A stretch of DNA of 64,000 bases from Diospyros lotus (Eukaryota > Streptophyta > Magnoliopsida > Ericales > Ebenaceae), in contig NC_068352.1 in assembly GCF_014633365.1 (NCBI RefSeq), forward strand, positions 26,321,310 through 26,385,309, in the 5' to 3' direction. Both the position numbers and the translations under genes were made by a program. Below are positions 9,887 through 22,570 of the stretch, piece by piece (position 1 is the first letter of the stretch; each line of letters begins with the position of its first letter). Below the pieces are notes generated by a model that was not told where the DNA came from, searched no databases, and saw only the letters and a list, made by a program, of their open reading frames with translations.

Positions 9887-11898
9887 ACGGACGAGCGAAA
9901 CTCGAAGTAGAGATAGCTATCCACGAGTAGACTAACTAGTTAGGTGGAGCAATCGAACGTTAAAATAAGAATCCTAAGAGAGAGGACGAGTTAGTGAATG
10001 AAAGTAAGGGACGTGCACACCCGGGGTAGCGCATACAAATAGGCATCACACGAGGCACCAAACAGACGGCGAATGAAACTCTGTCGCGTGTCCCGCAATG
10101 AGTACCCTAACGGACCTGCCCCACTTAGGGCAACAAACTCTTTTGTGCCTACAGGTGGCGCCTTACGCCCTCGGACAGGCACCTCAATTCCCAGAGCCCA
10201 TGGAGCCTCGTGCAATCAAACAAGGCCGCCAAAACTAAAGCCCAAAGTCAAGGTGTAACACCCCGCTTTTCTCTTACCGAGCGTGTCACTATGCTGGGGC
10301 CCAAAATATACATAAATTATTTTTTTCTTTCTTTCTCGGTACATAACTTAACCTTAAGTACCGAATTCCAAACAAAACCCCCCAGCAAATCATTAAAAAT
10401 GTGGAAGCGATAATCGAAACCTGATAGTACATAATCAATTCACTTTATTTATAACATAAGAATCCGTACCATAGTTAACATCATATCCTCAATATTGAAA
10501 TACATAAATACATGGAGATTCCATAATATTCTAACAAGGCTAATCATCAATAAAGCATCAGCTAAAACATCTCTGAGACAACTTGCTAAATCATCGGCCA
10601 CGCCATCACATGCCGTCATATTTCAACCTGCTCCTTGCCCTAACTGCAAGTCTAAAACTGAAACGTTGAATGTTCTAGAGGCATAACCCATTAGAAGATG
10701 AAACTTCTAGTGAGGGTTCAAAACATATATACGAATGCATGATGCAATAACATGAACAACATTTGCCTTTAGTGTAACTCCCTTAGCCCGCAAGCCCGGC
10801 AAGGAATTCTAGGCAAATCCCGAACCTCTGCAGGATAAGCCTAACGTTATTCCTCAACGCCCTTGGGGAATTACAGCTACACTCTGGGGGCGACATCCCA
10901 TTCCCATGCACAAATATCAATGAGACAATAATATCGTGTCATGTAATTATCACAACTTTTCATGCAATATAACAAAATGAATATTGCATTTATAACAACA
11001 TGCATATATGACAACCATATCATGAATATAAATTCTTGTGAGAAAACCACTCACAAAACCATAGTTAGGATAGGAAAACTCACCTTTACCCTAAAGATTA
11101 AGACACCTTGAAAAGCGTGCGTCACCTCGATATGCGTGCCCGACCTTGATTCTCGTGCCAACTCTCAAAAGTTGCACAAATCACATCATCTCGATCACCT
11201 CAATCATAAAATAATATTTAATCACTAAATATCCTCAATATTCCATTTATTTCATTTTCCCTTCATTTTCTTTCATTTTTTCCTCTAAAAATCCCAATAA
11301 ATACCTCGGGACCATTTTCTCATATCTATCTTCACAACAATTCATAATAGACTATAAAATTCCAAGGAAAAATACTGGACTTACCCGGATGCTGCGTTTT
11401 CACACAAAACGAGACTCTTTGGTGCAAAAACTAAAACATCAAGAATCCCAACTTCAGATCTTTTTGTACGGACCCCCGTAAAATATTTTTCTAGAATTTT
11501 AGGGATTTTTACAAAAAATTTCTGAGGACCTTAGGGCGAGTAGTGCCCGTGACCGGCACGCACCGGTCATCTTCTCCGACACCGGTTAGCCGCCGATGCT
11601 GGATTCCAACACCATTCTCGTGCCCTCCTCCATTTGATCCATATGGCATCGATCTTGGCTCAAAAGGAGCACCGGAAGGCGCCCAATCAGGCATTTGAAG
11701 TCTCGGCCAGCCGCCCGCCTCCCTCTTTCCGGCGAAGCTCGAATCGCATTCAAACCTCCATGAAAATGCCCCAAATTTCCCAGAATGCATCCTTAGTCTA
11801 TGGGCAACAAAAGCCCCTTATTTTGGAGCTCCAATTCGTTCAATAACATGGCCGATTTGAAGCTCATTTCTCTCTTATTTTCGGTCAAACCCTAGCCC

Positions 11899-11906
11899 TA
11901 TTTATA
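11899..11906 (-). promoter_or_regulatory. TATA box in left palindrome arm, pointing outward
   Basis: Minus-strand TATAAATA preceded by CGCC, at the mirror position of 14037-14044. It probably is the former LTR promoter. Confidence 0.4.
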
Positions 11907-14036
11907 GGCGAAATCGAGCCCTCAAACGCCCTTGGCCACTCGACCCACTTCCTTTAGAGCTTCACCCGCCCCTGGATCGACCTTGAGCAAGCCTTATCTG
12001 ACCAAAAGAAAAAGTTGCAGGCGCACAAAAACTCTGCCAACTTTCAGCCGCTTTTTCTTCAAAATTCGGCCACCACGATGGCTTTTGTCAGGCAAACTCT
12101 TTACAAAAGAAGCTCCCTCGACCAATTCTCGTGCAACCCTGTGGCCAAAATCGGCCATGGCCGACCAGCCATGTGCTGGTCAGATTTGGCCATGCTGTCA
12201 TTTTTGAGTTTTTGCACTTTTACCCTACTGATTTTGGTTTTCTCATTTTGGCCCTCTTTCACCAAGCCCCTTGACTTTTGATAATTGCTTTCAAGAACCT
12301 CAAATCCTAAAAATCAATTTGACCCCTAAGGATTCCGAAAAAATATCGTTTCGGCCTCCCTCTAGCAATTTCAAAAAACTACACTTAGGCCCGAATCTTC
12401 ATTTTGGCCCTAAACCTCTTTGTTTCTTCTTGAAACCTCTGAAGGGTTGTTCCTCATTAAAAACTGAAGCCTCTTCAAGCTTCTGTTGACTTTTGAGAAG
12501 TCGTCTATAATAATTCGGTATTGCAACCTAATTGGCAGCTGCTATTTTGCTGTACCGAAAACTATTCCCGATCCGATTTCTTTCTGCACTATAAATCCTA
12601 TCTCGGGGTTCTCGTTAATGCCACATCATTTTCCTTTGACATCTCGACTCTAGGGCATTCCCAGCAGTCGATTTAGTCATTCATACGATAATAATTTACC
12701 CTTATACCCTCAATTTATCCTTAAATTCCATTTTTGCCCCAAGATAAATTACCCTTGAGTCCTTTAGAATTTCTCGGGTACTATACAAGGCGTCAAACCC
12801 TTCGAGGGAACGGCAGCCCAACGCCATCCCACAGACCAAAATTACGATCACGACAAACTAGCCAAGACATCAAAACCACAAGGATCAAGCAAGACACACA
12901 CGAAGAGAAAGATAGAAACAAACCATCCTAATAAGGAAATTAAGAAACGCAATTTGTTATTAACCAAGAAGCACTCAACAAAATTACAAGATAAACGCAA
13001 AAAATCTATGCTACCGTACAAAATCACGGCTCGACTCGACTTCCCTTGAGAAGGCCAAAACTAGAAAGATCTAGCTCTAGGAAAGCAACTCGGACATCGA
13101 ACAGAGCCGCTTCATACCCTTCCCTTCTCGACTCCTATGCTTCCGTCTTCGCCTTTGCCATCTCGGATTGAGCAACAGCCATGTAATACTCGAGAAATTT
13201 GGCTTAATTAAAAAGAAACAATTTATTAGAGAAATGGGATTTAAGAGAAAATTGGTATCTGAATAGCCCAAAAACTTGACCAAATCGACTACTGGGAGTG
13301 CCCTGAAGCTGAGATGCCAAAGGAAAATAATGTGGCCTTAATAAGCACCCCGAGATAGGATTTATGGTGCCAAAAAAATTGGATCGGGAACAGTTTTTGG
13401 TACAGCAAAAATGCAGCTGCCAATTAGGCTCCAATACCGAATTGTTATAGACGACTTCCTGGAAGTCAACGGAAGCTTGAGGGGGCTTCGGTTTTTCATA
13501 AGAAACAACCCTTCAGTGGTTTCAGGAAGAAACGAAGAGGTTTAAGGCCAAAACAAATATTCGGGCCTAAGTGTAGTTTTTGGAAATTGCTAGAGGGACG
13601 CCGAAACAAGGTTGTTTTGAAATCTTCAAGGGTTAAAATGATGTTTTAGGACTTGAGGGACTCAATGGCAATATTGAAAAGTTCAGGGGTTTAGTGGAAA
13701 AGGGCCAAAATGAGAATACCAAAAGTTGAGGGGCCAAAATATAATTTTTCAAAGTGACTAGCATGGGCGAATCTGAGCAATCGGCCATGGCCAAAATTGG
13801 CCACAAGGATGGCACAAGGGTGGTCGTGGGACCAACTTTTGTAAAGGCCTGGCCGACAACAACCATCGTGGTGGCCGGAAAAGGCAGAAAAGCCACCGAA
13901 AGTGGCCAAGCGATCGAGTGCCTATAAAATGCTTTTGGTTGTCGGATGAGGCTTGTTCAAGGTCGATCTGGGGTAGGGTTATGCTCTAAGGCTCATGGGA
14001 TAACCAATCTAGGGCGTTTGGAGCATCAAAGATGCC

Positions 14037-14044
14037 TATAAATA
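14037..14044 (+). promoter_or_regulatory. TATA box in right palindrome arm, pointing outward
   Basis: Plus-strand TATAAATA, the mirror of 11899-11906. Confidence 0.4.
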
Positions 14045-15789
14045 GGGTTTTCGAGATGGCAGAAAATGGGGAAGTTGGAGCTTCAAATTGAGCACTTTAA
14101 TGAACCAATTAGAGGCTTAAACCATAGGGCTTTGGTTGCCAATGGCCTGAGGATCATTCCTGGAGAATTTGATGCATTTTGGTGAAGGATTAGAGGGGTT
14201 TCGAAGCTCGCCGAAAAATGATGGCGGTCCGCCTGGTCGAGGCTTCGAGCCTACGGTTGGGGCACCTCCGGTGCTCCTTTCGAGCTTCAAGATAGCCCGT
14301 GAGGATCAACTAGACCAGAGGAAGAGGATGGTGGAGTCAGCCCCGATCGCCGGCATGGCCGTCCCCGGAGAAGACGACCTACACGTGTTGGTCACGCGCC
14401 CCTCTCCACGCGCGCCCATTCGCCCTAGCATGTTGGGGCGCGTGTAATCGCGTGGGCTTCTAGAAAAATGTGCAAAAATGTTTGAAAAATCCAGAAAATT
14501 ATTTTATGGAGGTTTGTGCAAAAAGATTGGGATTTGGAATTCCCAATGCCTCGATTTTCGCACCAAAGAGACTCGTTTTGCGTGAAAACGCACCATCCGG
14601 GTAAGTCCAGTATTTTTCCTTTGAAGTTCATAGCATATTATGAATTGTTGTGAAGATAGATTTAAGGAAATAGTCTCGATATAATTATTGGGACTTTTAG
14701 AAGGAAAAATGAAGAAAAATAGGAAATAAATGGAATATTGAGGATATTTAGTGATTAAATATTATTTTATGTTTGAGGTGATTGAGATGATGAGATTGGT
14801 GCAACTTTTGAAAGTTGACACGAAAATCGAGGCGGGGCACGCATATCGAGGCAATGCACGCTTTTCGAGAAAATGCAAGTTTATCTCAAAAGGTGAGTTG
14901 TTCTATCCTAAGTAGGATTTGGTGAGTAATTTTATACCAAACATGGTTGTGAGTTTTCCTATCCTACATGATATGATTGTTTATGATGCATGATATTTAT
15001 GAAAGATATGATTGTTTATATATGCATAATATTTACGAAAGATATGATTCATTATATCATATTGCATGAAAAGTCATGATAATTGTATGACATGATATTA
15101 TTGTCACATTGATAATTGTGCATGGGAATGGAATGTCGCCCCCAGAGTGTAGCCGTAATTCCCCTATGGCAATGATGGAATAACGTTAGGCTTATCCTGC
15201 AGAGGTTCGGGATTTGCCTAGGATTCTGTGTCGGGCTGGTGAGCCTGGGAAGTTATATTAAAGGGAAAATATTGTTCATGTTATTGCATCATGCATTCAT
15301 ATATATATTTTGGACCCTCACAAGAAGTTTCATCTTCTAATGGGTTATGCCCCTGGAACATTCAACGTTCCAGTTTTAGACTTGCAGTTAGGGCAGGGAG
15401 CAGGATGAGATATGACGGCACGTGATGGCGTGACCGACGATTCAGCAAGCTATCTCGAATATGTTTTAGCTGATGCTTTATTGATGTTTAGCCTTGTTAG
15501 AATATTATGGAATCTCCATGTATTTATGTATTTCAATATTGAGGATATGATGTTAATTATGGTACGAATTCTTATGTTATAAATAAAATGAGTTGATTAT
15601 GTACCATATCAGGTTTCAATTATCGCTTCCGCATTTTTAATGATTTGCTGGGGGTTTTGTTCGGGACTCAGTACTTAAGGTTTAAGTTATGTACAGGGAA
15701 AGAAAGAAAAAAATAAATTATGTATATTTTGGGCCCCAGCACAGTGACACGCTCAGTAAGAGGAAAAGCGGGGTGTTACAAGCCACCTC

Positions 15790-16557
15790 GGCCCTCGCTC
15801 TCATCCCCGTCCCCGTTACCTTAGATTTAGCTAATGCCACTTCTGCCTCCAGCTTCTTCAACTCCGCCTCGGCAGCATCCAACTGAAATTGAAGAACACT
15901 GACTGCATGATCGGCCTCATCAACTTGCTTGTTCACCTCGATAGTAGCTGCTTCCATAGCCTTCTTAACCTCTCCACTTATCGACTCCCTGGCCCGGCGC
16001 AACTCCTCTTTGTAATCTGCCTTCATTTCGGAAAGAAGAGTCGCCACACCCATTTCGAGCAAGCGACAGTTTGCGGCAAGTTGGAACGCTTGGTGCTCAA
16101 CTCGATGAAATGCGACCAATGAGCCAGCACCTAGTAATCCTCTCTGATTCGATGACAGATCAAGATAGGCGTCAATGAAGAGGTCACTTCAAAACTCCGG
16201 GTCCTGAAACGAAACCAAGCGACCACCATTCCCGACAAGATTTGAGCCACCGAGTGATCGAACCTCCCCATCAGGACCCTTCTGACGGTTCTTATGTTGG
16301 GCCAACTCTTCAGAAATTGTAAGCCCCCCAGGGCCAGTGCCCGAAGTCATGGTCTCAGCAACCATAGCAGCAGGTTGCGCGATAGTTACAACAAGTATCG
16401 GCGCAACAAAAGCCTTCCCAATTGCCCTATCAGCTGGAACGGAGCCTGACGCAGCTTTACCTCCCTCCTTGCGAAGCATGTCCATTTCTTCCTTGATATC
16501 TTTCTTACCATATGCGGAATCCATTCGCCCTACAAAGCACACAAGCCTGAAAAACAA
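15790..16557 (-). pseudogene. Second Tat-type antisense ORF fragment (coiled-coil part)
   Basis: On the minus strand, 16557-16189 carries GSNLVGNGGRLVSFQDPEF. After a stop, 16119-15790 follows with an uninterrupted Ala/Glu/Lys-rich helix-forming stretch (KKAMEAATIEVNKQVDEADH and LDAAEAELKKLEAEVALAKS). This resembles the tail of the antisense ORFs at 7934-9886 and 60128-62406. It is cut by the palindrome at 15780. Confidence 0.5.
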
Positions 16558-16633
16558 TTGACTAAGTTGTCACTCGCAAGGTTCGACATAAGCCTGAAAA
16601 ACAATCGACTAAGTTGTCACTCGCAAGGTTCGC
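16542..16633. repeat. 46-bp direct tandem duplication (two copies)
   Basis: The segment AAGCCTGAAAAACAATYGAC through CTCGCAAGGTTCG occurs twice in a row with about one mismatch, consistent with replication slippage. Confidence 0.7.
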
Positions 16634-17076
16634 CAAAACCCATGTACCTACCTCCTTATTCTTGTTACTGAGAAGGCGGGGAAAACCCTGGCCCAAAGGA
16701 GATCCTTATAAAGATCATTGAAGAACACTTACGACACATCCCACAGATCTACCATCACTAAATTGCCACATGTCACACATCTAAGGGATCGCCAGTTACC
16801 ACTCAGATAACACCCTCATCTTCCAAGAAAAATGCCTTGAATCCCGAGGCCACGCGCATCGTGGGTCAGGGTATAGAAAATACTACTTTGCTTTCAAGGT
16901 CAGGCCAATGTCGAAATGACTCCAGGACTGCCATTCAAGCAAAGCTGAGATCAGCTCGGTCGACCGCCTCGGTCATGCTTAATCCGACCCTCCAAAACTA
17001 TCACATGTAACAAAAATTGCCCAGGCCTACCTTTTCTAGCTTGAACGCTCGTTACTCGAGCATTTGACCTGGGGGG

Positions 17077-17604
17077 TTGCGGACCGTCCGGGTCCAATCT
17101 CGGCCCTCTTCTTAGGCCCAATCTCGACCCTCTCCTTAGGCCTAATCTCATCTCAATCTTGGTCATCCCTCTGGACCCAGCCTTGGCTTAGCGCCAGCCT
17201 ACCACGATATTATTACGACTCCCACTGGATATCTGCATAACCGCCTTATGCTCCCAATGGATATCCACACAGCCGCCTCATGCTCCCACTGAATATCTAT
17301 CGCCATCATGCTACCACTTGGGAACCTCCACCAGCGTCGAATAGTTAGTCTCATCACCTGCAAACGCATGACGCATGCATGCAGGAGTACATCTCCTCCT
17401 CCTATATCAACCAGCTCTCTTCAGAGCCAAGGTATGTTCTGACCTCTAATCTACTGATACACTATCTCTCCTTACTTTCTTACTTACTCGAGCGTCAGAG
17501 TGCTTGTAGGTGCCAGTCGCCCTCCAGACGAACCTGTCGTCGGAACCCGCACCCTACCGCTGCGAACCTGCCTTCGATCGTCTTCTTTTGGTCAGGAAGG
17601 AACA
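17077..17604 (+). mobile_element. Tat-type Gypsy LTR (probable 3' LTR)
   Basis: A purine run (GACCTGGGGGGT) at about 17067-17076 could be the polypurine tract. The following 528 bp run from TGCGGACC to GGAACA. They contain CCTCCTATATCAACC and a CTTACTTACTCGAGCGTC segment typical of the promoter and R region of Tat-lineage LTRs. The right edge coincides with resumption of Copia coding sequence at 17605. Confidence 0.5.
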
Positions 17605-19093
17605 AGAATCAACTTCACTTTTAATTGCTTCTTTCCACAAAAATCCCTTTGAAGAACTTATAACTTCTTCATAATTTTGTGTTTCTTTTTCTAACAAGTT
17701 AGAAAATCTGGGCTAAAAGATTTTCCTACTCTTATTTTTTTTTTGCTTCATCTAGATTCATTCTAAAATTCTTGTTTATGTTCTAAATCATAATTCTATT
17801 AATTCATAGTATCATATGTTCATTTAAACGAACTTGAACCCTCCTTAGAGTTATAAGGAAATACATCTTTAAAAAACGATGCATTTATCGATTCCATTAT
17901 AGTGTTCTTGTGTATATCTGGGTTTTTAGACTCAAACATAAGGAATCGATAAGCATTACTGTTAAGTGCATACCCAATAAAAATATAGTCCACTATTTTA
18001 GGACCTATTTTCATTTTCTTTGGTGTCGAAATAATAACTTTTATTATACACTGCCACACTCTTAAGTATTTGTAGGATAGTCTCCTACATTTTCAAAGTT
18101 CATAAGGAGTTCTTTTCTTTTCTTTTTTTCGGGGTATCTTATTTAAAAGATAATTGCTTGATAAAATAGCTTTACCCCATATGTTCTGAGATAATCCAAA
18201 ATTTATTAACATCGCATTTATCATTTATTTTGATGTGTAATTTTTAGGTCTTGCAACACCATTTGATTGAGATGAATAAGGTGTTGTAACTTCATGTACA
18301 ATTCCATATTGTGCACAGAATTCACCAATTGGTGTTTTATACTCATCATCTTGATCACTTCTCAATGCCTTTATTTTCTTCTTAAGTTGATTTCAACTTC
18401 ATTCTTATAGAGAATAAATTTCTCTAAAGGTTCATCCTTACTTTTAAGCAGATACACATAACAATATTTTGTGCTGTCATCGAAAAAATTAATAAAATAC
18501 GTATTACCACCTCTTGTTTGTATGAATTTTAAATTGCACACCCACTATGAATTAAATCAAAAGGTTCTGTATTTCTTTCAATTGTTTGAAAAGATGATCT
18601 CGTCAATTTTGCCTCTACACAAGTTTCACACTTATGTTTTGAATCGATATGAAAAAATGGTATAAGATCAAAGTTAATTAATCTACACAGCATATCATAA
18701 TTAATATGACCTAGTCTACCATGCTATAAATTGGAAGACACAAGAAAGTAAACCAAAGGCTTATTTGTTTTATTCATAATGGTCATTACATTGAAGATTA
18801 AAAGCTCATTTGATACAAAATCTTTCCCAACATATATTCTATATTTTGACAAAATAACTTTATCTGACTTGAATACCATATGAAATTCATACTTGTTTAC
18901 TAGTAACTCGAACACCAGGTTCTTACAAATTTTGGGCACATATACAACATGTTATTCAGTGTCAATTGTTTTCCAGATGTCATCTTTAACAACACCTTCC
19001 CCTGTCCATTAATCTTAGAAGACACAGAATTACCCATGAACATCTTTTCCCCATCAAGTGGCTCAAAAGTGGTGAATAATTCCCTATTTGAGC
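17605..19093 (-). mobile_element. Copia element A, middle part (pre-integrase to integrase end), decayed
   Basis: On the minus strand, 19090-18900 reads NRELFTTFEPLDGEKMFMGN and GQGKVLLKMTSGKQLTLNNM, the region after the protease active site. Then come FHMVFKSDKVILS and YVGKDFV, and near 18059-17820 the integrase C-terminal segment PKIVDYIFIGYALNSNAYRF. Just before 17605 it reads WKEAIKSEVDS. Internal stops and frame breaks are frequent. It joins the gag/protease part at 24247 once the 19094-24246 insertion is removed. Confidence 0.85.
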
Positions 19094-20197
19094 TGATAGA
19101 GTTGTAACTTGAGAGCCAATCATAAGAGTTGTAAGTTGGCTGCATTTCTAATTAATCTTGGACATATTTTGATTAATATCAGTATTTCTCTTTTAATACG
19201 TGGTAATACGTTCATCTTTATATTTTACTATTTAGATGAATCTCAAAGAGTGTAGCAATATCAATCGAGTTATAATGAGATCATACTAATGAGATCGAAA
19301 GATTGATACTTCATTCTTAAACTATTCTTGGTCATAGGACTATAGAGTGGGGCCTCTATAATACCGTCAAGACTAGTACACACTATGCATGCTTGTAAGA
19401 AGGGTAGTTGATCTTATTGACTACTTGTGTGGTGATATTAATGCAAGTGTGTAGGTGCTCATTGGTAAATGAGTTCACTGAATGACCTAACTTGAGAACA
19501 CCGAAATGGTAATTCTTACTAAATGTCAATTGGGAGTTCTATGTGGTGACAGGTGCCAATAATCTCTTTTCCTAAGGTACCACAGTTATCTTGTATGAAG
19601 AGTGTTATGCTTTGATGCCACTATACAAGGTCCAGTAAGATGGGTCCCTAATAGGGTGGTTGATGAGAGGTCAATATTTCCTAAATCATAATGAATTATA
19701 TCCCCATTTTGGCTTTATAATTATGCTTAAAATAAATAATTATTTGCATTACATATTATTACAGGATGAAGCAAGGAAGTTGACTTCTACAATTAATTAG
19801 GGGACATAAATTGAAGACGTTGGATTATCCATTATTGTTGCTAAAATTCATGGGCCAACTATGGAGTCTAGAGGATGTTTCAAGTGCACTTGGCCCAACT
19901 ATCAAATAGAATCCAACATAAGAAAGGCCCAAGACCAACCAAAGGCCCAAGACCAATCAAAGGCCCAACAAAGGCCAATTTGTAGAAGACTTTTCTTTAT
20001 TTTGTATTTTTTTTATGAGTGATTTACCACCTAAAGTCTTTTGTATTCTTATGAGTAGTCCACCACCTAAAGTCTTTTGTATTTTTTGTCTTTTAACTAA
20101 TTTTCTTCCACTAGTTAGGTGAATGTTTTGTGAGTGCCCATTAGATATAATTATGTTTAGTTCAATAATTGTGTAGTTTGTATTGCATCTTGTGGAC

Positions 20198-20205
20198 TAT
20201 AAATA
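20198..20205 (+). promoter_or_regulatory. TATA box in left palindrome arm, pointing inward
   Basis: TATAAATA preceded by GGAC and followed by a leader with TTACTCTTAGAGTTTCTC. A transcript would run through the loop into the inverted arm and could fold into a long hairpin. Confidence 0.45.
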
Positions 20206-22562
20206 GCTCACTTGGGTGCATTTGTGAGAAGTTGTTATTACTTGAATCAAAGTTTAGTTTTACTCTTAGAGTTTCTCTTAGAGAATTGCTCTTATTCTCT
20301 CTCTTGTTTTCTCTTGTAATCTTACTTCCTTTCTTTTTTCTTTTAAATTCTTATGTCATTTATTGTTACTTTATTATTCACCATCTAAATAGCCGGTTAA
20401 TTTCTATCTTTAAATTTCTACAATTTTAATTCTTGTCTTTTAATTATCCACCGCCTAAATGGCCGGTTAGTTTATGCTATTTTAATTCTTGTCATTCAAA
20501 TTTTGTTATTTAAATTACGTCATTTAAATTCTTGTCAATTATCTTTTAAATGAAAATGAGTAGCTAAATCTAATATTGGGTTAAGGCAAGAACAATGTCC
20601 AGCGCCAATGATTCCCAAAGAAAGCTGCGCTTTAACTGAGTAACATTAATTTAAATTTTGGTATAAGTGTATTTTAATTATTCAGAAATCACTAGGTTTG
20701 AATTGGAGCGTAAGCCTAACTTAGAGCTTTCATGTCACGAATGGGAGTTACTAGAACTGGAAATGCTATCATACCCAAACCCGGATGATTAATTTAGTTG
20801 TTTCATATATTAATTGTAATTGGATTTATGGTAATTGCTTAAATTAAAATCCCAATTATCATGTATGGGGATTGCTTAAACTATAACTATCATCATCTCT
20901 AATTGCATTTAGTAGCAAACCCTCATATCTGAAATTAAATTAATGTTATTAACATTGTCTGCTAAAATTTAGGAATCAACGGGTTGGTGCTAAAATTGTC
21001 TTAACTCAAGTGCTATCTAATTTTATATCCTCACCTTAAGTATTTATTTCAACAACTACCTTACTTTATTTTCTAGTATCTGTTATCTAAAAAATCATAA
21101 AAAAAATTCTCGTTATCAATCCATTTAAATGCGTGTGCGTGTGTGTGACATTTTTTTTCTTTTACCATAAATAAATCTCTCAGTGGACGACTTGGACTCA
21201 TCCAGAAAGTATAAATTTAAATTTAGACTACAACTGCACTCGTACACTGACGAGTATAAACCTCTCACCTAAATAAAGAAAAAAATATATATAAAATTTT
21301 TATTGTGTTTTGTTTTGTGTTTTAATTGTAGGGTGAGAGTGCAGACTGCACACAGAAAAACATTATTTAAGTAATGCAGAAAAGAAACAAAACATAATAA
21401 AAAATTTATACTCGTCAAAATTTGACTGCACTCTCACCTTGCAATTAAAACATAAACAAAACACAATAAAAAATTTATATATTTTTTTTTCTTTATTTAG
21501 GTGAGAGGTTTATACTCGTCAGTGTACAAGTGCAGTTGTAGTCCAAATTTAAATTTATACTTTCTGGATGAGTCCAGGTCGTCCACTGAGAGATTTATTT
21601 ATGGAAAAAAAAAAAGAATGTCACACACACGCACACACATTTAAATGGATTGATAACGAGAATTTTTTTATGATTTTTTAGATAACAGATACTAGAAAAT
21701 AAAGCAAGGTAGATGTTGAAATAAATGCTTAAGGTGAGGATATAAAATTAGATAGCACTTGAGTTAAGATAATTTCAGCACCAACCCATTGATTCCCAAA
21801 TTTTAGCAGACAAGGTTAATAACATTAATTTAATTTTAGATATGAGGGTTTGTTATTAAATGCAATTAGAGATGATGATAGTTCTAGTTTAAACAATCCC
21901 CATACATGATATGTGGGATTCTAATTTAAGCAACTACCATGACTCCAATTACAATTAATATACGAAACAACTAAATTAATCATCCGGGTTTGGGTATGAT
22001 AGCATTTCCAGTTCTAGTAACTCCCATGCGTGACATGAAAACTCTAAATTAGGCTTACGTTCCAATCCAAACCTAGTGATTTCCCAATAATTAAAATACA
22101 CTCATACTAAAATTTAAATTAATGTTACTCAGTTAAAGCGCAGCTTTCTTTGGGAATCATTGGCGTTGGACACTGTCCTTGCTTTAATCCAAGATTAAAT
22201 TTAGCTACTCATTTTCATTTAAAAGTTAATTGACAAGAATTTAAATGGCGTAATTTAAATAAAAGAATTTGAATGACAAGAATTAAAATAGCATAAACTA
22301 ACCGGCCATTTAGACGGTGGATAATTAAAAGACAAGAATTAAAATTGCAGAAATTTAAAGGCAGAAATTAACCGGCCATTTAGGCGGTGAATAATAAAGT
22401 AACAATAAATGACATAAGAATTTAAAAGAAAAAAGAAAGGAAGTAAGATTACAAGAGAAAATAAGAGAGAGAATAAGAGCAATTCTCTAAGAGAAACTCT
22501 AAGAGTAAAACTAAACTTTGATTCAAGTAATAACAATTTCTCACAAATGCACCCAAGTGAGC

Positions 22563-22570
22563 TATTTATA
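22563..22570 (-). promoter_or_regulatory. TATA box in right palindrome arm, pointing inward
   Basis: Mirror copy of 20198-20205 on the minus strand; it would give a convergent transcript. Confidence 0.45.

Larger units (their letters stand above)
10254..15780. repeat. 5.5-kb imperfect palindrome with LTR-like ends
   Basis: The left arm (10254-about 12783) begins TGTAACACCCCGCTTTTC, and the right arm (about 13186-15780) ends with its reverse complement. The arms match throughout with moderate divergence, and a roughly 400-bp unpaired centre (12784-13185) separates them. A TATAAATA lies on the minus strand of the left arm (11899-11906) and at the matching place on the plus strand of the right arm (14037-14044), so both candidate promoters point outwards. 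TGTAACACCC/GGGTGTTACA ends are typical of Gypsy LTRs. The arms therefore look like two LTR-like units joined head to head. No convincing target duplication was found; only CAAG recurs near both ends. Confidence 0.75.
7851..17604 (+). mobile_element. Tat-type Gypsy-derived insertion block within Copia A
   Basis: Copia RT coding breaks at 7850 and resumes at 17605 (minus-strand reading WKEAIKSEVDS, then NHTWELV across the gap). The insert begins TGTC and ends GGAACA. It is flanked by AGAAA (7846-7850) and AGAAT (17605-17609), a one-mismatch 5-bp duplication. It holds minus-strand ORFs of the type seen between pol and the 3' LTR of Tat-lineage Gypsy elements, a large palindrome (10254-15780), and an LTR-like right end. 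No gag or pol is present. Because ORF material occurs on both sides of the palindrome and partly overlaps in content, two related Tat fragments may be joined here. Confidence 0.6.

Noticed and set aside
10254..15780. Ordinary full-length LTR retrotransposon
   Set aside because: The terminal repeats are inverted, not direct, and no gag or pol sequence lies between them.
20169..20429. Hydrophobic 86-codon frame mirrored at 22339-22599
   Set aside because: Present twice only because of the palindrome. It is Leu/Phe-rich from a TTCT-rich leader and has no start context or homology.
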